DNA of 43,622 nucleotides from Acidobacteriaceae bacterium (GCA_003134655.1 PLBY01000044.1:1-43622); one strand, 5' to 3'; shown: positions 15,919 through 24,736, counted from the first letter of the stretch. Numbers and translations are program-made. The notes: generated by a model not told the origin, from the letters alone.

Positions 15919-17102
15919 CGTCCAGCCTCTGCTCCCCAAGACCGGGTCGGCATTTTCGCCAGCCGGTCTTCCATCCGCTTCGACGCCAAATCCGCGTAGT
16001 GCCGCTCGACGGTCCTGACCGTGTCTCCCAGCATCGCGGCGATGGTCGTCATGTCGCAACCCTGTTCGAGCCAGAAATCCACAGCCGTGTCGCGGAATCG
16101 GTGTGACAGGTTGCCCTTGATCCACAGTTTCGCGTCTTTCATCACCTGTCTCAAATCCGTTTGCCACAATCCTGTCGCGGACGTCGGCAGACTCGTTCCA
16201 TTCCAGAAGACGTACTTGGGATTGCCGTTAGTGACTTTCAACAGTTCTTGGTACAGCCCGTCGTCCAATTTCTGCACCACTGGTTTGTTCGTCTTCTGAC
16301 GCTCGATTCGCAACGTTCCGTCACGAAGGTTCTCCCGCTCCAGTTGTATCGTGTCCCGAATGGCGAGGCCCGTAGAGACTTGGCAATGAATGAGCGCCTT
16401 CATCTTGGCGGCTTTCGTGGCCTCAGGGAAAGTCTTCGGCACTTGTGCGAGGAGGTTCTTCAATTCTTCCTCGCTGAAGGGCTGAGGCTTCAGGCGGGTC
16501 ATGTCCGTCTTCGACAGTTTGATAGGCTTCAATACCCTGAGTAGTGTTTCGAGGTAGTCCGTACAGCAGAGTCGGAGAAATCCTCGCAGGTTCTGCTGTG
16601 CTTTCTGGCGGGTCACTCCCGATTTCCAAGTCCAGCCCGAACGAAACTCGATGACATCTGTTGGCGTGATTTCCGACGCGAAAAATTTGGACCGCGCGGC
16701 TAGGAATTGCTCGAACACCCCAAGCTGGTATTTGAGTTTACGAAGGGTCGCAGGACTGAGACCTTCACTCCGCTTGGCGGTCAGATGCGTCTCGACCTCT
16801 GCCGCGATAGTCCGCCTCTTGACCTCAGGAGCGGTCACTAGCGGAGTCGTTTCGCCCACGTCCAACCGGCGTTGGAGTTCCGCCCTCGTCTCCTCAGCCG
16901 TACCCCACGCCCGCGTGTTGGCGGATAGCCGGTGCTGCCGTCCGGCGTGGCTATAACCGCACAGGCAGGCATCGCCTGAGTACCGCAGCCACTTCATGCA
17001 GTGGCAGTCCCGTACGAACGAACGGTTCCTCTGCCGGGAGTACCGGCAGTCGCTTTGGTGGCTCCGAATATAGACCGCAACGACTGGGCGTCTCTCAATC
17101 AT
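15915..17102 (-). CDS. tyrosine integrase of the selC-associated island
   Basis: A 395-residue tyrosine recombinase. The N-terminus has a Cys/His-rich segment (SDCRY, RDCHCMKWLRYSG) typical of integrases I associate with acidobacteria, then a core-binding SAM-like domain (about 98-190). The catalytic domain has Arg249 (STGLAIRDTIQL), His334 and Arg337 in LSHRFRDTA, Asp360 where many have His (LGDTVR) and the nucleophile Tyr369 in ERHYADL. All key residues except the often variable GH histidine are present, so it is probably active. The gene starts 78 bases from the 3' end of a tRNA-Sec gene, the standard layout for an integrase that uses the tRNA as attachment site. It is followed by an overlapping excisionase-like gene. 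Confidence 0.9.
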   Translation of the reverse strand: MIERRPVVAVYIRSHQSDCRYSRQRNRSFVRDCHCMKWLRYSGDACLCGYSHAGRQHRLSANTRAWGTAEETRAELQRRLDVGETTPLVTAPEVKRRTIAAEVETHLTAKRSEGLSPATLRKLKYQLGVFEQFLAARSKFFASEITPTDVIEFRSGWTWKSGVTRQKAQQNLRGFLRLCCTDYLETLLRVLKPIKLSKTDMTRLKPQPFSEEELKNLLAQVPKTFPEATKAAKMKALIHCQVSTGLAIRDTIQLERENLRDGTLRIERQKTNKPVVQKLDDGLYQELLKVTNGNPKYVFWNGTSLPTSATGLWQTDLRQVMKDAKLWIKGNLSHRFRDTAVDFWLEQGCDMTTIAAMLGDTVRTVERHYADLASKRMEDRLAKMPTRSWGAEAGR

Positions 17103-17179
17103 GCCTTGATGCTAGCACAGCATCTAGCACATTCAATGGCACCAAAGTGCAAATCGTCAGTAATGACGCGGGTTTTAGA

Positions 17180-17278
17180 TGGCGGAAGCGAGTGGGGGTC
17201 GAACCCACCTAGCGCAGGTCGAGCCTGAGCTACGCCGGTTTTGAAGACCGGGACGATCACCGGACCGCATGCGCTTCC
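17180..17278 (-). tRNA. selC: tRNA-Sec (UCA)
   Basis: The minus strand folds as a selenocysteine tRNA. The acceptor pairs GGAAGCG with CGCTTCC, followed by discriminator G and an encoded CCA (plus TGG at 17180-17182). The D stem is long, six pairs (GCGGTC/GATCGT) with a four-base loop. The anticodon stem CCGGT/ACCGG encloses CTTCAAA with anticodon TCA. The variable arm is long (AGCTCAGG...CCTGCGCT) and the T-arm is GTGGG/CCCAC. The extended D stem, long variable arm and UCA anticodon are diagnostic. It implies a selenoprotein system elsewhere in the genome. The 3' end faces the integrase gene, consistent with use as an integration site. Confidence 0.93.
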
Positions 17279-17398
17279 GTGGCGCTACGAGCAAAAGCCA
17301 CGAACCGTCAGACCGCTGTGGATCAGAGCGACTTCTTCTCCGATCCACGAGAATCCGTTGATCCGTGGCCCACTCTCTTACGCGCGTCTTGCCCCCTA

Positions 17399-18085
17399 CT
17401 ACTTGGGTTGAGCTGCAGTTCTCAGATACGGCTTAATGGTCTTGAAGCCGGGAAACTTCTCCTGAGCCTCTTCGTTTGAAACCGCGGCCGTGAGGATCAC
17501 GTCGTCGCCCGGCTTCCAGTTCACCGGCGTTGCCACTTTGTGTTTCGCCGTGAGCTGCATGGAATCGATGACGCGCAGAATCTCGTCGAAGTTGCGTCCC
17601 GTGGTCATCGGATAGCTGATCTGCAACTTGACCTTCTTGTCGGGGCCGATGACGAAAACGGTGCGCACTGTCGCGTTATCGGCGGGGGTGCGGCCTTCGC
17701 AGCTTTCCCCGGCTTCGGCTGGCAGCATGCCGTATAGCTTGGCGATCTTCAGTTGCGGGTCGCCGATCATCGGGTAGTTCACCTTCGCGCCCTGGGTCTC
17801 TTCGATGTCGGCCGCCCACTTGCTGTGGTTGGTGACGGGATCGACGCTCAGACCGATAATTTTCGTGTTGCGCTTGGCGAATTCCGGCTGCAGCTTCGCC
17901 ATATAGCCCAACTCGGTGGTGCAAACGGGTGTGAAGTCCTTGGGATGCGAGAACAGGATCGCCCAGCCATTGCCGATCCAGTCGTGAAAGTGGATCGGCC
18001 CTTGCGTGGTCTCAGCGGTGAAATCAGGGGCCGTGTCGTTGATCCGGGGGACGCTGTAGGTTTCGGTCGCGGTAGTCATAGTCAT
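17399..18085 (-). CDS. 1-Cys peroxiredoxin, Prx6 family
   Basis: A 228-residue peroxiredoxin preceded by a strong AAGGAG box. The active site is HPKDFTPVCTTE with peroxidatic Cys55. The length and the C-terminal extension (PVNWKPGDDVILTAAVSNEE, then FPGFKTIKPYLR) place it in the AhpC-TSA/Prx6 (1-Cys) group rather than AhpC or Bcp. The protein reduces peroxides in the cytoplasm using an external thiol donor. It is transcribed leftward toward the tRNA-Sec gene from a 335-base leader that contains a terminator-like hairpin. The second-half cysteine (GESCEGR, about 136) is not at the canonical resolving position. Confidence 0.93.
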   Translation of the reverse strand: MTMTTATETYSVPRINDTAPDFTAETTQGPIHFHDWIGNGWAILFSHPKDFTPVCTTELGYMAKLQPEFAKRNTKIIGLSVDPVTNHSKWAADIEETQGAKVNYPMIGDPQLKIAKLYGMLPAEAGESCEGRTPADNATVRTVFVIGPDKKVKLQISYPMTTGRNFDEILRVIDSMQLTAKHKVATPVNWKPGDDVILTAAVSNEEAQEKFPGFKTIKPYLRTAAQPK

Positions 18086-18160
18086 CTCCTTGGTGAATTC
18101 AAATAGCTCAAGATTCGAAGTCTGCCCGCTCCGACTTCCAGACTCGGTAAAAAGCGGATG

Positions 18161-18191
18161 AAAACGAAACCCACCCGCTTCACCGGGTGGG
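18161..18191 (-). terminator. GC hairpin plus T-tract in the peroxiredoxin leader
   Basis: CCCACCCG (18170-18177) and CGGGTGGG (18184-18191) form an eight-pair stem with a six-base loop. On the minus strand the stem is followed by TTTCGTTTT, the shape of an intrinsic terminator. No gene on that strand lies between 18421 and here, so it is either a leader attenuator of the peroxiredoxin gene or a remnant terminator. The surrounding leader, 18086-18420, holds no gene. Confidence 0.5.
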
Positions 18192-18420
18192 CTGGGAAGA
18201 ATCTCGCTGATTCCCTACCCACGCGCCGGTGCTGGTCTACAACAACCCATGGCACAAGCGGTGGATGGAAAAAACATGTTGATAGGATAGAAGCGCGCAC
18301 TGCCAGTGTCAAACTGGCTGCGTCGCCCTGCGCTAGCGCCCTACATCTTTTGTGCATCGCCGTGGAATCGCCCGCATCCCTTCTCTGGGCACCACATTCC
18401 ACCCGTCCTAGGGGGCGTTC

Positions 18421-19323
18421 ATGAGCGAGAAGAAGCGGTTGGCCATGGCGCAATGGGATGTATTTTCTTCCAAAGCACTGGAGGGAAACTCCCTCGCCGT
18501 ATTCTTTGACGCCCGCGGAGTGAGCGATGCCGAGATGCAGTTAATCGCGAAGGAAATGAATCTCTCGGAGACGACTTTCATCTGTCCGCGCGCTGCCGAA
18601 GTCGAGCGTGAGCGTGGCGTGCGCGTGCGAATCTTTACCGTGCAGGAAGAGTTGCCATTCGCGGGCCATCCCACCCTGGGGACAGCTTTTGCCTTGCGCG
18701 GGGATTCCGGATCGACGGAAATTGCTCTCGAACTGAATGTGGGAAAGGTTCCGGTTCGATTTGAAGAGACCGCGGGCCAGCCGGTGTTCGGCGAGATGAC
18801 CCAGATCGATCCAGCCTTTGGGATACAGCATGACCGCGAAGCAGTTGCTCGCGCGATTGGATTGCGCGCGGACGATTTCGATGCGTCGCTTCCGATCGAG
18901 ACCGTGTCTACGGGAATTCCCTACACGGTGGTTCCGCTGAAATCTCTTCCCGGAATCCAGAAACTGCGGGTCGACCTCAGCCGTGCCGATGACTACCTGG
19001 CGAAGACCGGAGGAAAGTTCTTTTACTTTGTGTCGCGTGAAACTGTCAATCCGGCGGCCCGTCTGCACGCGCGCATGCTGTTCTACAACGGCGAAGATCC
19101 GGCCACGGGCTCCGCAGCCGGCTGCGCAGCGGCGTGGGCGGTGGCGCATGGAGTGGCCAAGCCCGACGAGCGCGTCCTCATCGAGCAGGGCATTGAGATG
19201 CTACGGCCGAGCCGGATCTTTGTGCGCGCTTCTCAGCAAAACCAGAACCGCGATAACCGGATAGTTAACGTGCGCGTCGGTGGCAACGCAATCGAAGTTA
19301 TGCGCGCCGAAGTCTTCCTCTAG
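18421..19323 (+). CDS. PhzF-family isomerase/epimerase-like protein
   Basis: A 300-residue PhzF/DAP-epimerase-like protein. The conserved catalytic glutamate region is EMNLSETTFI (Glu50), followed by RIFTVQEELPFAGHPTLGTA and the late signature NGEDPATGSAAGCAAAW. Family members catalyse proton shifts on small acids (PhzF isomerises DHHA in phenazine synthesis), but most paralogues, like this one without phenazine genes nearby, have unknown substrates. The ATG immediately follows GGGGGCGTTC. It is divergent from the peroxiredoxin gene and transcribed alone, with 211 bases before the next gene that hold nothing recognised. Confidence 0.9.
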   Translation: MSEKKRLAMAQWDVFSSKALEGNSLAVFFDARGVSDAEMQLIAKEMNLSETTFICPRAAEVERERGVRVRIFTVQEELPFAGHPTLGTAFALRGDSGSTEIALELNVGKVPVRFEETAGQPVFGEMTQIDPAFGIQHDREAVARAIGLRADDFDASLPIETVSTGIPYTVVPLKSLPGIQKLRVDLSRADDYLAKTGGKFFYFVSRETVNPAARLHARMLFYNGEDPATGSAAGCAAAWAVAHGVAKPDERVLIEQGIEMLRPSRIFVRASQQNQNRDNRIVNVRVGGNAIEVMRAEVFL

Positions 19324-19534
19324 CTTACGTTGCGCAAGCTGCGGGAAACACAGCAGCGCACTCACTCGAAAAAAAATCAATAGCCAAAAAGTCCCATTGG
19401 CATCCACGCTACTTTACAGTGAGCGCTCTTCCCGTTAGCATTCATCTCGCTCTGACATTCTTCATATTGAGAAAAGCCTCTGTTGGTTTTGCGGCCCGCC
19501 GGTGCGGTGTCGCGCGACAGATGGCGGAAGGCTG

Positions 19535-19960
19535 ATGAAACCTAAGCGCACGATTCTGTGTGTAGACGACAACGAACAGTCTCTGTCCCACCGCAAAATC
19601 ATGCTGGAAACCCGCGGCTACCGCGTGGCGAGTTTTTCCCGCGGAGAGGAAGCGCTGGCGCGCTTCACGCAAGGCGGAGTCGACCTGGTGATCGCCGACA
19701 TGGCGATGCCTGGCCTGGACGGACCGCAACTCATTGCCAAGATCAAGGACTTGTCGCCGCATACGCCCGCCATCCTCATCTCAAGTAAGGTCCGCATCTA
19801 CGACCACGACTCGCAGGCGGACGTTTTCCTCACCAAGGGGATGTACGCGCCCGTCGACCTTCTGGAACGAGTCCGTCTTCTGCTGGTGCGCAAGCGTGGG
19901 CCCAAGCGCCTGCAGCCGCCGCGACCTCCGCAGATTACGCGCCAGATCGGCGCGGCCTAA
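19535..19960 (+). CDS. single-domain response regulator
   Basis: A 142-residue receiver-only protein starting at MKPKRTILCVDDNEQSLSHR, behind GGAAGG. It has the acidic pair Asp11/Asp12, phosphoacceptor Asp55 in LVIADMAMPGLDG, and a C-terminal Lys in VFLTKGM. Residues 118-142 form a basic Pro-rich tail (RKRGPKRLQPPRPPQITRQ). With no output domain it probably acts by protein-protein contact or as a phosphate relay. No kinase is adjacent, so it is an orphan regulator. Confidence 0.88.
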   Translation: MKPKRTILCVDDNEQSLSHRKIMLETRGYRVASFSRGEEALARFTQGGVDLVIADMAMPGLDGPQLIAKIKDLSPHTPAILISSKVRIYDHDSQADVFLTKGMYAPVDLLERVRLLLVRKRGPKRLQPPRPPQITRQIGAA

Positions 19961-20043
19961 GGTCTGTCTCCCGTACAGTTTGTGGAGTGACACAGCGCGT
20001 ACCCGCATTCGGCACGAGCCTTCGTGTAAGATTCTTAACAGGC

Positions 20044-20754
20044 ATGGCCGAAGCATTCATCGAAGCGAAAAACCTGCGCAAGACGTATCACGTGGGCAAA
20101 ATTGAGGTCGAGGCGCTGCGCGGCATTTCCTTCAGCGTGCAGAAGGGCGAGTTCGTCAGCGTGGTGGGCCCTTCAGGCAGCGGAAAGTCGACGCTCTTCT
20201 ATTTACTGGGTGGACTGACGCGCGCGGACGGCGGCAGCGTGGTCCTCGACGGCGAAGACTTGGCCACACTCTCCGACGCGGAACGAACCCGCATGCGCAA
20301 GCGCAAGATTGGCTTCGTATTCCAGAAGTTCAACTTGCTGCCGACGCTCGACGCCCGCTCGAACATTGGGATTGCCCGGGAGATTTCCGGCAACGGCGAC
20401 GGAGATCCCGCGCACTTCAATCGCATCACCGACCTCCTCGGCCTGACCAAGCGCCTGGGGCATCGACCTTCCGAGCTTTCCGGCGGCGAGCAGCAACGCG
20501 TAGCTCTGGCGCGCGCTTTGATCAACAAACCTGCCGTCGTGCTGGCCGACGAACCCACGGGCAACCTCGATTCCAAGAACTCTGAAATCGTTCTCAGCAT
20601 GCTGCGCAGGTCCAATCAGGAACTGGGGCAGACCGTGCTGATGATTACTCACAATCCCGCAGCAGCGGAGTATGGCGACCGCATCATTCACATGCGCGAC
20701 GGCCAGATCGTGCAACCGGAAGACGATCCGCAGTGGGCGCTGCATTCAAAGTAG
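20044..20754 (+). CDS. ABC transporter ATP-binding protein, LolD/MacB type
   Basis: A 236-residue ATPase starting at [20 protein letters not shown]. Walker A is GPSGSGKST (42-50), the Q-loop is [13 protein letters not shown], the signature is LSGGEQQR (145-152), Walker B is [13 protein letters not shown] and the switch His is in MITHNP. The VFQKFNLLP and GNLDSKNSE patterns fit the MacB/LolD/FtsE-like group, which handles lipoproteins or substrates at the envelope by mechanotransmission. No FtsX-like permease gene is adjacent, so its partner is elsewhere. Confidence 0.9.
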   Translation: MAEAFIEAKNLRKTYHVGKIEVEALRGISFSVQKGEFVSVVGPSGSGKSTLFYLLGGLTRADGGSVVLDGEDLATLSDAERTRMRKRKIGFVFQKFNLLPTLDARSNIGIAREISGNGDGDPAHFNRITDLLGLTKRLGHRPSELSGGEQQRVALARALINKPAVVLADEPTGNLDSKNSEIVLSMLRRSNQELGQTVLMITHNPAAAEYGDRIIHMRDGQIVQPEDDPQWALHSK

Positions 20755-20889
20755 CGCTGGCGTCTCGCCGGCGCGCGGAACCATGCCCCGAACGATTGCC
20801 GCGGTCGCGGTCGCCAGCCGGCCGCGCGTACTCCCGCCCGCGGTGGTATCCTAAGAAATCCTATCCCGCGACGAGGGCCGTAACCGTTC

Positions 20890-22572
20890 ATGTCCAATCC
20901 AGATACTCCAGAAACCCAACCTGCCATCGAGAGCACCGAGTCGTTCGGCGACATCCTATCTCAGTACACGAAGAGCCATTCCCGCAAGACCGAGGGCAGC
21001 AAGCAGCTGCAAGCCACGGTGATCGCCGTCAACGCCGAGTCGGTGTTCTTCGACATCGGATACAAGTCCGAAGGCATCCTGCCGCTGGCGGCCCTGCAAG
21101 GCGAAACCCTGAAGCCCGGAGACAAGTGCCTGGTCACGGTCAAGGGCCGCGATCTGGACGGCTACTACGAGCTTTCGCGCTTCAAAGTCGAGCGGCCGAT
21201 GGATTGGTCCGCCCTGGAAAAAGCCTTCGCCGACAAGACCACCGTGTTGGGCACCGTGACCGGCGTGATCAAAGGTGGCTTCAGCGTCGACGTCGGCGTA
21301 CGGGCGTTCATGCCCGCATCACGCAGCGGAGTTCGAGAGGCCGCTGAAATGGAGAAACTGGTCGGGCAGGAGATCCGCTGCCGCATCATCAAGCTCGACG
21401 TCACCGATGAAGACGTCGTAGTCGACCGCCGCGCGGTCGCAGAAGAAGAGGAACGCTCCGCCAAAGACAAGTTCTATTCGCAGATGAAGGAAGGCGACAC
21501 CGTGAGCGGCACCGTGCGCAGCCTTACCGATTACGGCGCCTTCGTCGACCTCGGCGGAGTGGACGCGCTGCTCCATGTGAGCGACATCGCCTGGGGCCGC
21601 GTAAACAAGCCCGCCGACGTACTCTCCGTGGGCCAAGCGGTCGAAGTGAAAGTGCTCAAGGTCGGATCTGAGTCTGAGAAGAAGCGCATCTCCGTTGGCC
21701 TCAAGCAACTTCAACCACATCCCTGGGACGCCGTAGCCGCAAAATTCACAGCCGGTGACCGCGTCCGCGGCACCGTCACCCGCCTGATGGAGTTCGGCGC
21801 TTTCGTGGAACTCGAGCCCGGCATCGAGGGCCTGATTCATATTTCCGAGATGTCGTGGTCGAAGGGCAAAATCCGCAAAGCCAGCGATGTCGTCAAGCCG
21901 GGCGAGACCGTCGAGGTCGTGATCCTGCAGGTTAACGCCGGCGAGCGCCGTCTCTCACTGGGGCTCAAGCAAGCACTGGGCGATCCCTGGGCAGACATCT
22001 CGCAACGCTTTCAGGTCGGCTCGGCGGTCGAGGGACCGGTCACCAACCTCACCAAGTTCGGGGCCTTCGTGCAGCTCTCGGAAGGAATCGAGGGCATGGT
22101 TCATGTCAGCGACATCAGCGCCGAAAAACGAATCAACCAGCCGCAGGACGTACTGCGAGTCGGGCAGGTCGTGAAGGCGCAGGTTCTCGCCATCGACCTT
22201 GAAAAACGGCAGATGCGGCTGGGCATGAAGCAACTCGTTCCCACTGGCTTGGATGAATATATCGCGGAGCACAACGAAGGGGACGTGGTTACAGGTCGTC
22301 TGATGGACGAGTCAGGCGGCCAAGCGAAGGTGGAACTGGGCGAAGGCATCCATGCCACCTGCAAGGTCACCGCAGCAGCACCCGCGAAAACCGAGGCTCC
22401 GAAAGAATCGAAGGCCGATCTTTCATCTCTCAGTTCCATGCTGCAGGCGCGCTGGAAGAGCGGATCTGGCGGTCCTCCCAAGGCAGAGCCGGTCCGGGCG
22501 GGGCAGGTTCGCAGTTTTCGCATCGTGAGTTTGGATCGGGCCGCGAAAAAGATTGGGTTGGAGTTCGCGTAG
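20890..22572 (+). CDS. rpsA: 30S ribosomal protein S1
   Basis: A 560-residue protein with a series of S1 RNA-binding domains at about 38-102, 117-183, 202-272, 289-359 and 375-446, and a weaker sixth at about 464-500. The central ones carry the family signature LTDYGAFVDLGGVDALLHVS, MEFGAFVELEPGIEGLIHIS and LTKFGAFVQLSEGIEGMVHV. Domains 1 and 2 are more divergent (ribosome-binding type). The protein helps the 30S subunit capture and unfold mRNA. The tail after the sixth domain is Ala/Lys/Ser-rich and ends AAKKIGLEFA. The 135-base region before it, including CGCCGGCG inverted sequence, may be an autoregulatory leader but shows no clear structure. Confidence 0.92.
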   Translation: MSNPDTPETQPAIESTESFGDILSQYTKSHSRKTEGSKQLQATVIAVNAESVFFDIGYKSEGILPLAALQGETLKPGDKCLVTVKGRDLDGYYELSRFKVERPMDWSALEKAFADKTTVLGTVTGVIKGGFSVDVGVRAFMPASRSGVREAAEMEKLVGQEIRCRIIKLDVTDEDVVVDRRAVAEEEERSAKDKFYSQMKEGDTVSGTVRSLTDYGAFVDLGGVDALLHVSDIAWGRVNKPADVLSVGQAVEVKVLKVGSESEKKRISVGLKQLQPHPWDAVAAKFTAGDRVRGTVTRLMEFGAFVELEPGIEGLIHISEMSWSKGKIRKASDVVKPGETVEVVILQVNAGERRLSLGLKQALGDPWADISQRFQVGSAVEGPVTNLTKFGAFVQLSEGIEGMVHVSDISAEKRINQPQDVLRVGQVVKAQVLAIDLEKRQMRLGMKQLVPTGLDEYIAEHNEGDVVTGRLMDESGGQAKVELGEGIHATCKVTAAAPAKTEAPKESKADLSSLSSMLQARWKSGSGGPPKAEPVRAGQVRSFRIVSLDRAAKKIGLEFA

Positions 22573-22594
22573 CCCAGCACCGCGGAGGGTTACC

Positions 22595-23146
22595 ATGTTG
22601 CGGATTGTCCTGCTGTTGGCGGTTGTGCTGGTCCTGATCGTACTGGTGCCGCGCCTGCTGTCTCACTCGGCCGCGCCCTCCGAGGGCAGCAGCGCCCCTG
22701 AGTTTACGCTGCCGTCGCAGGACGGCTCGTCCGTCAGCCTCAAGGACTACCTCGGAAAATGGGTCATCCTTTATTTCTACCCCAAGGACCAGACGCCAGG
22801 CTGCTCCCGCGAAGCCCACAACTTCCAGGTCGATCAGCCAAAGTACGCTGAGAAAAATGCGGTCGTGTTGGGCGTGAGCCTCGACAGTGTGGACTCGCAC
22901 AAGAAGTTCTGCACCAAGGAAGGTCTGAACTTCAAACTGCTGGCCGATACCGATCACAAAGTCACCGACTCCTACGGCTCACTGACCAATCTTGGTGTGG
23001 TGAAATTCGCCGCGAGGCACACTTTTCTGATTGATCCCACCGGCAAGATTGCGAAAGTCTACACCAGCGTCGATCCCCTCAAGCACAGCGCTGAGGTTCT
23101 CACGGAACTGGATGCGCTACAGAAATCCGAAGCAGGGAACCGGTAG
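22595..23146 (+). CDS. membrane-anchored Bcp/AhpC-TSA-like peroxiredoxin
   Basis: A 183-residue thioredoxin-fold peroxidase starting at MLRIVLLLAVVLVLIVLVPR, an N-terminal transmembrane or uncleaved signal helix. The active site is FYPKDQTPGCSREAHNF with peroxidatic Cys70. In canonical Bcp a resolving Cys follows five residues later; here it is His. A second cysteine is present at 106 (KKFCTKEG). It is thus a Bcp-like enzyme facing the periplasm that may use a different resolving Cys or an external thiol. It lies 22 bases after rpsA on the same strand and may be read through from it. It reduces peroxides or hydroperoxides by family knowledge. Confidence 0.9.
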   Translation: MLRIVLLLAVVLVLIVLVPRLLSHSAAPSEGSSAPEFTLPSQDGSSVSLKDYLGKWVILYFYPKDQTPGCSREAHNFQVDQPKYAEKNAVVLGVSLDSVDSHKKFCTKEGLNFKLLADTDHKVTDSYGSLTNLGVVKFAARHTFLIDPTGKIAKVYTSVDPLKHSAEVLTELDALQKSEAGNR

Positions 23147-23160
23147 CAGGGAATATGTGG

Positions 23161-23200
23161 GGACAGCCGCCCCCGGCTGTCCGGCGGAGCGAAGCTCCGC
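23161..23200. repeat. paired short palindromes (intergenic repeat)
   Basis: Two hairpins stand side by side: GGACAGCC (23161-23168) with GGCTGTCC (23175-23182), and GCGGAGC (23184-23190) with GCTCCGC (23194-23200). They lie between the peroxiredoxin and P450 genes. Their compact double-hairpin form suggests a dispersed intergenic repeat or a Rho-independent-like end without T-tract. Confidence 0.5.
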
Positions 23201-23277
23201 GGAAGATCTCCGGTCTCGGAGTAGCTCAATCTGCGCCGGGTCCTCCGACATTCCAGTCCACGAAGTAAACTAACAAC

Positions 23278-24690
23278 ATGGCGACTGCAGCCCGGAACAG
23301 CGTACCCAAGAGCAACGTGTCTGGCCCAGCCGCGTATCGCTATCCGCCCGGCCTCGAGAGGAATCTCCTCTGGTTCGCCTTCCGCAAGTTGCGCCCCGCC
23401 AATCCGATCCTGCTGTTCCAGCAACTGGCCGAGAAATACGGCGACATCGCGCACTACAAAATCGGATGGCATCACATCGTCTTTCTGAATCACCCTGACT
23501 ACATCCGAGAAATCCTGGTCGTCCAGAACGAGAACTTCATTAAAGAACGCACCGTGCAGCGCACGAAAATGCTGCTGGGCGAAGGCATGATCACCGCCGA
23601 GGGCGCGCAGCACCGCACCCAACGGCAAGTGGCGCAGCCTGCGTTCCACCGCCAGCGCATTCCGGAATATGCCGGCACAATGGTTCAGGAAGCGATCCGC
23701 GTGCGCGACCGATGGCGCGCCGGCGAGCAGCGCGACATCGCCATCGACATGATGCACCTCACGCTCAACGTGGTCGCGCAAACGCTCTTTGCCACCGATC
23801 TCGGCCGGGAATCGGGCGACGAAGTGGACGAACTGGCCAGCGCTGTCAACCGCATCATGGGCCTCTACAATTTTCTAGTGATGTTGCCGGCCGCCGAATG
23901 GCTCGTTCACATGCGGCCACCCGGCCTCGCCGCATTCGTTAGGGCGCGCAAGCGTATCGATGCAGTCGTCTACCGCATGATCGCGGCGCACCGCCAGCGC
24001 GGTCCCCACGGCAGCAGCCTTCTCGATATGATGCTCGCTGCTTCGCCGGGTCAAACGCCCGCTTCCGAGCAGTCCCTCCGCGACCAGGTCATCACAATTT
24101 TCCTGGCTGGCTCTGAAACAGTCGCCAACTGTCTTTCCTGGACGTGGTATCTGCTCTCGCAAAATCCCGACTGCGAACGCCGATTTCACGATGAAATTGA
24201 CCGCGAGTTACAAGGTCGCGTGCCCACATTCGACGACGTTCCCCGCTTGCGTTATGTGGAGATGGTGCTGGCAGAGTCCCTGCGGATCTACCCGCCTGCA
24301 TGGGCAATGGGCCGCTACGCCCGCGCCGACTTTCAACTCGGCGAGTTTTTTCTGCCCGCAAAGACGACCGTGCTCATGAGCCAGTACATCACCCATCGCG
24401 ACCCGCGTTTTTTCCCCGACCCCTTGCGCTTCGATCCCGAACGCTTCACACCTGAAGCAATGTCGCGGCGCACGAAGCTCACGTATTTTCCATTTGGCGC
24501 AGGAGTCCGGCAATGCATCGGCGAGTCGTTTGCCTGCATGGAAGGTGTGTTACTGCTGGCAACGATCGCGCAGAAATGGAAGTTGAGGCTGGTTCCCGGA
24601 CACCCCGTCGAGCCCGAGCCGCTGATTACGCTGCGTCCCAAGTACGGCATGCGGATGCAGGTCGAATCGCGCGAACGACCAGCGTCCTAG
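23278..24690 (+). CDS. cytochrome P450 monooxygenase
   Basis: A 470-residue P450. The oxygen-binding I-helix is FLAGSETVANCLSW, the ExxR motif is LAESLRIYPP, a PERF-type segment reads FDPERFTPE, and the heme loop is FPFGAGVRQCIGESFACME with heme-thiolate Cys413. The length and soluble N-terminus suggest a bacterial cytoplasmic P450 that needs separate ferredoxin/reductase partners; none is adjacent. Candidate substrates (fatty acids, terpenoids or xenobiotics) cannot be told from sequence. It follows the peroxiredoxin gene by 131 bases and converges with a serine hydrolase gene. Confidence 0.95.
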   Translation: MATAARNSVPKSNVSGPAAYRYPPGLERNLLWFAFRKLRPANPILLFQQLAEKYGDIAHYKIGWHHIVFLNHPDYIREILVVQNENFIKERTVQRTKMLLGEGMITAEGAQHRTQRQVAQPAFHRQRIPEYAGTMVQEAIRVRDRWRAGEQRDIAIDMMHLTLNVVAQTLFATDLGRESGDEVDELASAVNRIMGLYNFLVMLPAAEWLVHMRPPGLAAFVRARKRIDAVVYRMIAAHRQRGPHGSSLLDMMLAASPGQTPASEQSLRDQVITIFLAGSETVANCLSWTWYLLSQNPDCERRFHDEIDRELQGRVPTFDDVPRLRYVEMVLAESLRIYPPAWAMGRYARADFQLGEFFLPAKTTVLMSQYITHRDPRFFPDPLRFDPERFTPEAMSRRTKLTYFPFGAGVRQCIGESFACMEGVLLLATIAQKWKLRLVPGHPVEPEPLITLRPKYGMRMQVESRERPAS

Positions 24691-24736
24691 AAGTTTCAAC
24701 ACGACGGACAAAGAGCCGATGACAAAAACTACTTAC

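Noticed and set aside
13284..17215. 13284-13326 as the direct-repeat partner (att site) of the tRNA-Sec 3' end
   Set aside because: Only about ten bases (GA[AG]TGGGGGT) resemble each other, too little for an attachment core.
17001..17228. Plus-strand frame ending EWGSNPPSAGRA
   Set aside because: It is a translation of the complement of the tRNA-Sec 3' end and the integrase start; not a protein.
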